Source: Effrenium voratum (lineage: Eukaryota > Sar > Dinophyceae > Suessiales > Symbiodiniaceae). From it: a DNA stretch of 64,000 bases. The position numbers and the translations under genes are program-made. The stretch covers positions 45,001 through 109,000 of the forward strand of contig CAUJNA010002868.1 in the NCBI GenBank assembly GCA_963377175.1. The letters are read 5' to 3'. The notes under the pieces were generated by a model. It was not told where the DNA came from and did not search any database. It worked only from the letters and a program-made list of their open reading frames with translations. Shown in pieces: positions 17,629-25,231 of the stretch; position 1 is the first letter of the stretch, and every line of letters starts with the position of its first letter.

Positions 17629-18594
17629 ATGATTAAATCAATGAATAGATTGAATACAGTAGGACCGGTAAAAGTAGGGTCATTGAAATCACAATTACAT
17701 TTGAGACCTTCTTATGATGAATTATTGAAAGAAACATTAGTAGGAGATGAGAACCGTCCATCAATTGAAAATGTAATAGACAGAAAAGCAACCAGATACA
17801 GATTAAATCAATACGGTAGTCAGTTTGATAATAAAGATGCTTTGGATATTCAGAAGAAACAAGAACTGAACAGAAGAGAAGAAGTTATGAAAGAAGCGTC
17901 GTCGGACGATGGTAGTGTAAGAGCTAAACTTGATGACACACTGAAACAACAGCAGTCTTTCATTAATGAAAGATTGTCGGAAGCAAACAAACAGAAAGAA
18001 GAACTTGCTGAAAAAATGAGACTTTGGAGAGAACAACACGATGAAATGGCAAGTGCTGTGTCAAAACAATCAATACCAGAAGGTGTAGAAATTCATTCAA
18101 TGGTGTCCGCTGATGAAATGCCAGAATTAGAACCATTAGAGGAAGGGGAAGAAGAAGATGAACATGAAAACGACCCTGTAGTTGAATTAGAAGCATTGAA
18201 AAAAGGTAAGGATGATGACGATGACGCGCAAACAACCATTACTAATGCTGAGATAATGGAAATGCAAGAACAAGCAAACGAAATGGAATTACAAAATGTT
18301 GAAAATGAAGATGTTGATGATGAACGAATTTTCAAAAATTATTTAAGTGGTATAAAGTGGATGTGGCCGGTATATTTAGCAAAAAATCCAAGAAGTTTAA
18401 TGGATAGTATAATTTCAAAACTACATCAATTCAATGTAATTAACGCTGTTAAATATGATGAGTTCAAAGAATTATTAGATGAATATAACAATACAACAGG
18501 AGTAGATAGAAACGCAGTGAAGGTTAAACTACAAAAATATTATGAGGACAATGTTTATAATAAATACTTCGTCCATAAAGCAACCCAACAATAA
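17629..18594 (+). CDS. Coiled-coil acidic protein, paralogous N-terminus with next gene
   Basis: A 321-residue protein. The N-terminus has LRPSYDELLKE, matching RRPTFDEMLKE in the following gene. Residues ~80-150 are a long coiled coil (QSFINERLSEANKQKEELAEKMRLWREQHDEMA), then an acidic stretch (ELEPLEEGEEEDEHEND), then a globular C-terminal ~100 residues with WMWPVYLAKNPRSLMDSIISKL. Possibly a virion core or scaffold protein; this is inference from position in the structural block and composition. Confidence 0.7.
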   Translation: MIKSMNRLNTVGPVKVGSLKSQLHLRPSYDELLKETLVGDENRPSIENVIDRKATRYRLNQYGSQFDNKDALDIQKKQELNRREEVMKEASSDDGSVRAKLDDTLKQQQSFINERLSEANKQKEELAEKMRLWREQHDEMASAVSKQSIPEGVEIHSMVSADEMPELEPLEEGEEEDEHENDPVVELEALKKGKDDDDDAQTTITNAEIMEMQEQANEMELQNVENEDVDDERIFKNYLSGIKWMWPVYLAKNPRSLMDSIISKLHQFNVINAVKYDEFKELLDEYNNTTGVDRNAVKVKLQKYYEDNVYNKYFVHKATQQ

Positions 18595-18613
18595 ATAATC
18601 TATAATATTTAAT

Positions 18614-19465
18614 ATGACTGATAAATATTATGGATTACGCCGACGCCCTACATTTGATGAAATGCTGAAAGAAGCGATGACACACAGATTAAAAATTGAA
18701 ATTATCCCTGAAAGACAGACATTTGACAAATCAATTAATAATATAGACTTTGATGATTTTGACCTTTCAAAATACGATAGGAGACTACGATTGAATGCTA
18801 GGGTTCAAACTGATAAACAAGTTCTTCAACATGAATTGTTCCCTGATATGTTTGATGAAGTAGCGCCAACATCACAGTTTTATGAAAACAACGAAGCAGA
18901 CGCACAAACAACACGATATATAGTAAAAGATTTTACTGATGAAATTTATAGTAATGCAACTTCAGGACCAAAAGATGAACCAAAAGATGAACCAAAAGAT
19001 GAACCAAAAGATGAAAAGCAGGAAGATTTACAAAGTCTTCATTTAACATCATCATCGTCATCAGCATCAACCGAAAAAGATAAGAAAGAGGAAAGCCAAG
19101 AAATAAAATCGTTAAGAAACATATTTTTAGGTAGAGAAGACAAGAGCGTATTTGAACTATTCCAACGAGATAAGAAGTCATCCACTTCATCAGAACAATC
19201 GCGAGAACAAGAAGAAGAACAACCGAGGGCTTCTTTCTGGTCAAGACGACAGGTAGAAGCGAGAAGCAGAAGCCACTCACCAGAAGAAAGAGCAAGAGGT
19301 AATCAAATGAACAGAAGACAATTAGAAACAAGAAGCAGGAGCAACTCACCCCAAGAAATAGCAAGAGGTAGTGAATGGACGAGGGAACAAATGGAAACAA
19401 GAAGCAGGAGCAGAAGCCCAGAAAGCGCTGACACAAAAAGTAGCAGAGGCAAGAAGAAAAAATAA
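18614..19465 (+). CDS. Protein with KDEP repeats and C-terminal SR/RS repeats
   Basis: A 283-residue protein. After the N-terminal RRPTFDEMLKE motif shared with the preceding gene comes a conserved-looking 100 residues, then four KDEP repeats, a Ser-rich linker, and a C-terminal array of three ~23-residue repeats of the form RRQ-h-E-x-RSRS-x-SP(E/Q)E, ending in RGKKKK. The SR/SP repeats look like phosphorylation sites of eukaryotic SR proteins or of viral basic DNA-packaging proteins. Start chosen 19 nt after the previous stop. Nuclear or virion-core function is inferred. Confidence 0.7.
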   Translation: MTDKYYGLRRRPTFDEMLKEAMTHRLKIEIIPERQTFDKSINNIDFDDFDLSKYDRRLRLNARVQTDKQVLQHELFPDMFDEVAPTSQFYENNEADAQTTRYIVKDFTDEIYSNATSGPKDEPKDEPKDEPKDEKQEDLQSLHLTSSSSSASTEKDKKEESQEIKSLRNIFLGREDKSVFELFQRDKKSSTSSEQSREQEEEQPRASFWSRRQVEARSRSHSPEERARGNQMNRRQLETRSRSNSPQEIARGSEWTREQMETRSRSRSPESADTKSSRGKKKK

Positions 19466-19468
19466 AAC

Positions 19469-19481
19469 TACTTAAAGAAAT
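19469..19481 (+). promoter_or_regulatory. Putative early promoter motif
   Basis: TACTTAAAGAAAT, followed by a palindromic TTAATATATTAA, ends 26 nt before the ATG at 19,508. The motif starts just 3 nt after the preceding stop codon. Confidence 0.6.
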
Positions 19482-19507
19482 GGCCCCTTAATATATTAAG
19501 AAAAAAA

Positions 19508-19948
19508 ATGAATAAGTGTATCAGAGAAGAATTGACAAAAGAAATTGTAAAATGCCGTGGTTGTAAGATATACAACAACAAAGTCAAAAAAGCAAATGAC
19601 ATATTTCCTGACTGTATCATTGATAATATTTTGAGTTTTGTATGTTGTAAAAGATGCACCATTACAAAACATTTAATGAAAAACGAACCTGACAATTTAG
19701 AAGAAATGGATAAGTGGATTTGGTATATGACGAGGTTAAATAAATGTCCAACGAAAAAATCATTACGGACAATATTTACAACTGGTTTAGACAAAGCATT
19801 AAAAGAGTATGGATATGACAATAGACTAATCTTGCATTATGGAACCGCTACTCAATTTCATTATAATTTACTTTTTCATAATAATGATGGTTATGTATCT
19901 TGTAAAAAATTAGCATTTCAATGTGTAGAGATTTTCTTAAAATGTTGA
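19508..19948 (+). CDS. Cys-rich protein with F-box-like segment
   Basis: A 146-residue protein. The N-terminus has CRGCKIYNNK and a segment FPDCIIDNILSFVCCKRC that resembles an F-box start (hP-x-x-h-h-x-x-I-h-x-h). Its end overlaps the next frame (19,921-20,106) by 28 nt, and that frame continues with a similarly composed sequence, so the two could be one gene broken by a frameshift, or an overlapping pair. Early promoter motif upstream. Function unknown; an F-box-type adaptor is possible. Confidence 0.6.
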   Translation: MNKCIREELTKEIVKCRGCKIYNNKVKKANDIFPDCIIDNILSFVCCKRCTITKHLMKNEPDNLEEMDKWIWYMTRLNKCPTKKSLRTIFTTGLDKALKEYGYDNRLILHYGTATQFHYNLLFHNNDGYVSCKKLAFQCVEIFLKC

Positions 19949-20106
19949 AATGGCAATATATAGAAAACAAAGACAAAGTCGTTTATAAAAACATTTTTGA
20001 TAATAAGTTTTATCATAAATTCGTCTGTCATTTGTTAGAAAAGAAAAGGTTGATTATAGACTGGTTTAATTATATGGGTACTTATGATTTTAGTGATGAT
20101 GACTAA
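19921..20106 (+). CDS. Small overlapping ORF, possible continuation of 19,508 gene
   Basis: A 61-residue frame (KWQYIENKDKVVYKNIF ... IIDWFNYMGTYDFSDDD) that overlaps the end of the 146-residue gene in a different frame. Its composition and hydrophobic pattern look like a protein C-terminus rather than a separate protein. A single-base difference near 19,930-19,945 would join them; whether this is mutation, sequencing error or programmed cannot be told. Confidence 0.4.
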   Translation: MCRDFLKMLKWQYIENKDKVVYKNIFDNKFYHKFVCHLLEKKRLIIDWFNYMGTYDFSDDD

Positions 20107-20133
20107 GTTTATTAATATTATTATCTTATAATA
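20107..20133 (+). repeat. Repeated 3' flank, copy 1
   Basis: 27 bp, GTTTATT-x-ATATTATTATCTTATAATA, directly after the stop of the 19,921 frame. Copy 2 is at 20,785-20,811 after the next gene with one mismatch. A shared transcript-end signal is likely. Confidence 0.6.
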
Positions 20134-20163
20134 TTATTAAACTACCTTAAAGTCAAATATATA

Positions 20164-20176
20164 TACTTAAAGAAAC
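20164..20176 (+). promoter_or_regulatory. Putative early promoter motif
   Basis: TACTTAAAGAAAC followed by TTAATATATTAA ends 24 nt before the ATG at 20,201, almost identical to the arrangement at 19,469. Confidence 0.6.
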
Positions 20177-20200
20177 AAGACCTTAATATATTAAGAGAAA

Positions 20201-20776
20201 ATGACTAACTTACCTGTTGAAGTATTAAAAAGTATCATTTCATATAAATTAGGAGAACCTGAGTATTTGAAAATAAAACATAATCATATTAAGACATTAA
20301 AGAGAATACAACAACGATATAAAATAGACAGAACAGAAACAAAAAGAAAGACAAAGCGCTATACTGTTGAAGATGGCGATGATATAAAGAGACACGTAAT
20401 TGAGTATTACATTTCAAGAAATATACCTTTAAGCATAAAAAGCATCAAAGATATAGTTTTTAATGAAAATGAAAACTTAGATTGTTTGTTAGATGGCATT
20501 GAAACCGATAACGGTTATGAAACAGTGATAATAGTTGAGGTAAATATGTTTGTAAGGTTTCATCATTTCAATTATGAAGACAACCATTTTAACACTTTTA
20601 GTTTTTATTTTCGTAGTGATGATGTTGTGGATAATATAACCATAGTTAATATATCCGAAGTAATGATGGAGGCATATCAAACAATATACAGATGTATTGA
20701 TGATGAAAGAAGTAGAATGAATTTTGGAGGAGTACAAAACATAAGGTTTAAACTAATTGTTGATGAACCTGTGTAA
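20201..20776 (+). CDS. F-box-like N-terminus protein
   Basis: A 191-residue protein. Residues 3-35 (NLPVEVLKSIISYKLGE ... LKIKHNHIKTL) match in pattern the protein at 9,121. The remaining part, with IRFKLIVDEPV at the C-terminus, is beta-rich and unknown. It carries the early promoter motif, unlike its 9,121 relative. A Skp1/ubiquitin-linked adaptor is conceivable; support is limited to the short N-terminal match. Confidence 0.65.
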   Translation: MTNLPVEVLKSIISYKLGEPEYLKIKHNHIKTLKRIQQRYKIDRTETKRKTKRYTVEDGDDIKRHVIEYYISRNIPLSIKSIKDIVFNENENLDCLLDGIETDNGYETVIIVEVNMFVRFHHFNYEDNHFNTFSFYFRSDDVVDNITIVNISEVMMEAYQTIYRCIDDERSRMNFGGVQNIRFKLIVDEPV

Positions 20777-20784
20777 TTCAGTCA

Positions 20785-20811
20785 GTTTATTCATATTATT
20801 ATCTTATAATA
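20785..20811 (+). repeat. Repeated 3' flank, copy 2
   Basis: Matches 20,107-20,133 with one mismatch; lies 9 nt after the stop of the 20,201 gene. Probably part of a transcript 3' end. Confidence 0.6.
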
Positions 20812-20870
20812 CGATTAAATTCTTCAATCCCCCAGAAAGCTTAACAATTGTCTGAAACCCGAACCTTGAA

Positions 20871-20932
20871 AATGTCAATATCTTAGACTGTGATTAAATG
20901 AAAAAATTGTAAAAAAATGTTGAGAAAATTTA
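20871..20932 (+). repeat. 62-bp direct repeat, copy 1
   Basis: Begins AATGTCAATATCTTAGACTG and ends with an A-rich run and GAGAAAATTTA. Copy 2 at 21,356-21,417 differs only around the middle. The zinc-finger gene 20,955-21,296 lies between. Confidence 0.9.
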
Positions 20933-20954
20933 CCCAAGAACATTTAAAGGGATA

Positions 20955-21296
20955 ATGGGTATAATTAGTATGGAGGAACAAAATGAGCGAAAATGTAGTT
21001 GGTGTAAAAAGTCTAACCCAGATGTAGAATTTACTGATAATAGAAAACTCTGTAATGGGTGTGGTGAGAAAAGTAGAGAGAAACATAGACAGAACCGAGA
21101 AAAGGAAAGGCAACAGGCAAAGGAATATTATGAACGAAATAAGGAATACAAAAAAGAATATAACAAAGAATATCGTCAATGGCGATATGAATGTCCCTGC
21201 TGTAAAGTTATGGTGACTTTTCATCACAAAGCAAGACACGAGCGAACTAAAAAACATCTAAACAACATGAATATAGTAAATGAAACAGAACCATAA
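20955..21296 (+). CDS. Stand-alone zinc-finger protein sharing the GIY-YIG finger
   Basis: A 113-residue protein. N-terminal CSWCKKSNPDVEF ... LCNGCGEKSREKHRQN is a CxxC-CxxC cluster like that of HNH-adjacent modules; a basic, tyrosine-rich linker follows; the C-terminus is CPCCKVMVTFHHKARHERTKKH, nearly the same finger as in the GIY-YIG protein at 14,468-15,028. The gene is flanked by 62-bp direct repeats. It may be a nuclease-less relative of a GIY-YIG or HNH protein. An upstream in-frame ATG would add little, so the start at 20,955 is kept. Confidence 0.75.
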   Translation: MGIISMEEQNERKCSWCKKSNPDVEFTDNRKLCNGCGEKSREKHRQNREKERQQAKEYYERNKEYKKEYNKEYRQWRYECPCCKVMVTFHHKARHERTKKHLNNMNIVNETEP

Positions 21297-21355
21297 TTAT
21301 CTATCATATTGTTAATTTGTAATATGATTGATAAATCCATAATCCTAACCATGTA

Positions 21356-21417
21356 AATGTCAATATCTTAGACTGTTTCATAATGAAAAAATTGTAAAAA
21401 AATGTTGAGAAAATTTA
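21356..21417 (+). repeat. 62-bp direct repeat, copy 2
   Basis: Second copy of 20,871-20,932. It is the last feature I can assign to the AT-rich island. Confidence 0.9.
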
Positions 21418-21560
21418 GGAAAATTCCCCACAATCAACCTTTAGGTTTTGAACAAAATGGTTTGCTTGTTTAAAAGTAGTGTTGAACCCTGAAACCTTGA
21501 ACTGAAAATACCCTGCCTTAGAACCAATCTTATAACCATTTTTTTCCCCCTCCCTCCTGC
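21418..21560. other. Right boundary of the viral island
   Basis: Base composition changes here from strongly AT-rich to GC-rich host-like sequence, the change being sharp near 21,540-21,550 where a T run meets a C-rich stretch. I could not find a convincing inverted match between this end and the left end of the window, so the exact junction and target duplication are not fixed. Confidence 0.5.
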
Positions 21561-23346
21561 CTGTTCTCGTTTTGTTGGCTGCCAAGGTCGTGCTTTAAAG
21601 GCATACTTGCGTCGCTCGCTTGCGCTCACAGCTTTGCACTCATGCAACTGAACTCGGCGCGCCCTATACGACACTGCGTTCTCTACAAAGAAATAGATCC
21701 AGCTTGACAAGTGTTTGGCCTTGGAAATTGCATGACGTCATCTTGCGTCGGCGCAGCCGATTGCGGCCTAAACTGTCATTGCGCCGCGGCTCGGCTGAGA
21801 TTTTTTGGAACCCAGCTGGCCCATCCATTACGCACAGCCGCCGAATAACGACCCTTTGGCGCAATCTGCAAGATCCCAAGAGTTTGCTACTCGACCGGCG
21901 CAAACGCAAAAGCGATACATTAGCGCCTCGGGCTCTAAACTATGTAGTTTAGTGTCTTTTAGCCTCTCTTGGGAGCACACCGCGCTCGGAGTAGCTGCTG
22001 CTGCGCTGCGAGCCTGAGTCCGCGGCGACTGAAGAAGCAGACCTCGCCCTCCGCGAAGACACAGACTCAGAAGGTGCGGGCAGCGACCGCGCACAGCGCG
22101 TGCCAGTTTGCAAGGTGCCCAGGCTGCGGACCCGAAGCTCAAACTCACAGCGTACCTCGGGCTAATCGACCCGCAGGAAACCAGTTTCGGCGGCGAAGGG
22201 AAATTCCAAGCTCAGCATACCTGACCGTACTGTCAGCGAACCAAACTGATTAAAATTCGATCCCAGGCTGTCAACACTACTGGAGCAAGCAGCAACATCA
22301 TCAACAACAGCAACAGCCAGAGACAAGGCCGAGACCCATTCAAGGAGATGAAGACCCTGCTGACCCGGACCACATAGAGCCAGCTTCACTACGTTAAACC
22401 TGCGAGACTTCAAGTACGGCTTTCACGACTGCTTGATCCTGGAAAGTTCATTTTGGGTTACAGAGCGATCCTTCAATCCAACGTTGACGCGCGTGCGCAG
22501 CTACACTGTCTTTCTCTGGGGCACACCAGTCATCACACTTCGCGCTTTGGCTGCTCAAATGTCTCGCTTGTGATGTGGAGGTGGTCTGCTTTCCCTCCCA
22601 GACATCTTTGCTCAAGCTCTTTTTGGCAAAGCAGGCTCTGGCTTTGCAGGGATCACCTTGAGAGGCAACCGCAACCCTGCCACGGACACACAGGTGCAGA
22701 AGGCGCTTGTGTACTATGGTAAGCGGGTCCGCAACATGAAGGAGGGGCTGCCAGTCCTGCACGGCGAGAAGGAAAGATGGGTCTTTGACAAGAGGTGGAA
22801 ACTTTGTGACCTTTTGAACAGCCTGCGGAGCAACAGAAGGCGTGGTGTCAGGCTGGAGCCCGCCTGGCCACTTCCAAGAACGCCCGCTTGGCTTGCTGCA
22901 ACACTCTGCTGGAAGGCTGGCAAGCAAGCTGATTGCCAGGAAGCTTTCCTTTGAGGAGGTCTAGCTGCAAGCCGAAGAGGGTTGCCTATGCCAGGCTCAT
23001 CCATGCAGCAATCAACCTGCACTGCTTCGGGAGTGATCAGCGCCCACAAGGTCGTGTCAAACGACGCCGCTAGAATTGCACAGGCTCGAGGCTAAAGGTT
23101 CAAGCGTGTTGTTTCGTGGCGGCAAAGGCGCAACAGAATATGCCTACAGCTGAGGAGGCGTGTTAATATATATGTGCTGTGACTCTCACCATGCTCTTGT
23201 ATATGTGTCCAACTACTACCTCTGGGCTCTATCAACAAGGCCCTTGGACCCTGACCGCGCAGCCGTGAGGAAACAGAGCGGCCACTGACAAAAACTCGTG
23301 TCAGCGTTAGTCACATTTGCGCCAGTGAGTTTAAAAAGGGCGAGAC
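21561..23346. other. Host DNA between provirus and copia element
   Basis: GC-rich sequence with short open frames on both strands and a CAA/CAG-rich stretch near 22,270-22,330. Only the segment around 22,580-22,954 reads like protein. No RNA gene or named repeat recognised. Confidence 0.4.
22579..22954 (+). CDS. Possible host coding fragment
   Basis: An open plus-strand frame from just after a TGA to the TGA at 22,952-22,954. It reads LPDIFAQALFGKAGSGFAG then QVQKALVYYGKRVRNMKEG and GEKERWVFDKRWKLCDLL, which looks like real protein with a balanced composition. The minus strand is also open here, so the strand is not certain. It could be an exon of a host gene or part of an unrecognised transposable element. 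No family recognised. Confidence 0.3.
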
Positions 23347-23351
23347 AGAGA
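23347..23351. repeat. Target-site duplication (left) of copia element 1
   Basis: AGAGA here matches AGAGA at 31,321-31,325 directly outside the other LTR, the 5-bp duplication expected of Ty1/copia insertion. The right flank is a GA microsatellite, so a chance match is somewhat more likely than usual. Confidence 0.7.
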
Positions 23352-23520
23352 CGTTAAAATACGTTGATACTGTACTTCTAGTGCAAGTGTTATGCAGTTA
23401 TCACAAACACAAATGTAGTCAGCCAGCATGCACTCTTTTCCTGGTAGACTCAAGGCCTGCAGTCGGGTAGTGTACATCATGCATGCACAAGTGACAAGTA
23501 GTGCAACATGATATTTGACA
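23352..23520 (-). repeat. 3' LTR of copia element 1
   Basis: 169 bp; on the minus strand it begins TGTCAAATATC and ends TTTTAACG. It matches 31,152-31,320 with 3 mismatches. The end is CG rather than the usual CA in both copies. The adjacent AAGGGGCCG on the sense strand may be the polypurine tract. Confidence 0.95.
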
Positions 23521-23817
23521 CGGCCCCTTGGTTAAAAGACCTTGTAGTGTCCTTTAACCATAGACCCAAAAGGTGGTATTGACAGTAGTGGCAAAAACGA
23601 ATGCACATGTTGTTTGCCGATGCTACTGTAGCGAACAGGCATGTAGTCTCTTAAAAAAGATGACCGAAGGTAGGTATCCACAGCGCTGCTGTCTGTAGTT
23701 CAACTAACCTTCAAATGATCAAAAAGTGAAATTGCTGCACAAGAACCCTAAATGGCTCTCAGTCATCTCGTAGTACGATGACGTAGTACAGCACGTAGTT
23801 GCAGCTCCACCTAGAGA

Positions 23818-24937
23818 TCAGGTGTGCTTAGTCCAGTGTTGGACTCGGTAGTTCTGGACTTGGCTGATGCGGTAGTCCAAGCCTGCATAGTGGTTGGTAG
23901 TGAATGTGTTGAGGAAGTCTGGACCGCCACGAAGGCGGTTGTAGTCGCATTCCGGTGGTGCAAGTGCTTGGCCGGTGGTAGTGAGGTAGTTGTGGAGTAG
24001 TAGTTTGTGTTGCATGGAAAGATTTGTAGCCGTGAGGAGGGTGATGCCGTAGTAGGTGACACTTTTGTGTAGCATCGTGTTGATGGACTTGTAGTGGTGG
24101 TCTTGAAGTTGTTGTGGTTGGTCGAAGTAGTTGAGTAGTTCTGGTAGGTACAGGGGCATGTGATAGTTCCAAATGAAGTTGTTGGACAGGTTGAATGTAG
24201 TGGTGATCTGGTCCAAGTTGTAGGTGATTCGGTGTAGTCGTTGATGTAGCTGGCGTGTAGATGGAAATCATGTGGCTCACGTAGTCGCGGCAGAAGTTGA
24301 CGAGTTGTCCAGCGCTGACAAATCGTAGTAGAACTTCTGGTGGAATGTGTAGTTGGATGATGACCATCGAGTTGGGGTACTGGGTTGTGAGGTGTAGTGA
24401 TGTAAGGTTGTAGTAGTAGAAGTTGACTGCCTCTGAAAGACGTAGGTGAAGAGGTAGTGAGTCGTAGTGTGGCATCCGTAGGTCTGAAGGTAGGTCGTGA
24501 ACTGGTAGGTTGTAGTTGAGCTCGGGGATGGGTGTAGTTTGTTGTTGACTTAGTAGTTGGAACTCCTCGAGCGTCAAAGCCGCGTAGACCCTGAAGTAGT
24601 TCTGCTCCGGGTCGATCGCTGGAGTGTCGGGGATGTTGTTCTCAGTTGTAGTGAGGTGTGCCAAGATGTCGCCGGGTCTGTAGAAAGGTGCCGGTGTGGG
24701 TAGTTGGTGGTTGAAGTTGTAGTTGAGGGAGTTGTAGGCCTCAGGTGGTGGAGTGGCCAAAGTAGCCATGCTGCCGGAGTCGGTAGTGCCCTGCCGATCC
24801 GGTGGTGTGAAAACACGGTCCGGTGTAGTACTGCCAGCCTGTTGTTCGACGGGCAGAGTAGTCTCTGGCGCTGATGTAGTAACCTCCATCGGCATGACAT
24901 CCAGCGTAGTCGCATCCATGGGCGTAGTTCCAGCCAT
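23818..24937 (-). CDS. Extra ORF downstream of copia pol (function unknown, one frameshift)
   Basis: Two overlapping minus-strand frames (24,937-23,828 and 24,216-23,818) together read as one protein of about 370 residues if a single frameshift near 24,220-24,250 is assumed. The first ~70 residues are Thr/Pro-rich (VTTSAPETTLP), the rest is rich in Tyr, Asn, Leu and His (YNLPVHDLPSDLRMPHYDSLPLHLRL). No signal peptide or membrane helix is seen, so it is not evidently an env gene. Codon use (CTA, ACT) is like that of pol. It lies ~300 bp after pol and ~300 bp before the 3' LTR. Most copia elements lack an ORF here. Confidence 0.6.
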
Positions 24938-25231
24938 TGCTGGTAGTTCGGCCTATCGAGATGCAGTGAAACGGGGCAGACAGTAGTGAGCCAATGTTAG
25001 CTCACAAAAGCACATGCGGGCATGTAGTAAAACACAAAACAACATGTAGTGTTGACTCAAGCCGCCAAAAGCCGCCAAAAGTGCAAGTGCAAATTACTGG
25101 TGGTTACAATTACTATTACTTGTAGTCACTGTTACTGTTACTGTTACTTAAATGCAGGTAGTTACATATGGCCATATACAAACTGTTGTGATTGATGTGC
25201 AACAGTTGTGAAACAGTTGTTGTTCGTAGTG

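Noticed and set aside
144..21480. Terminal inverted repeats of the provirus
   Set aside because: I compared the stretch before polB with the reverse complement of the right end and found only weak, gapped similarity around 'AACAATGG/GGTTTG', not enough to claim a repeat.
23818..24937. Envelope gene in copia element 1
   Set aside because: No signal peptide, no transmembrane helix and no furin-like site are visible; position alone is insufficient.
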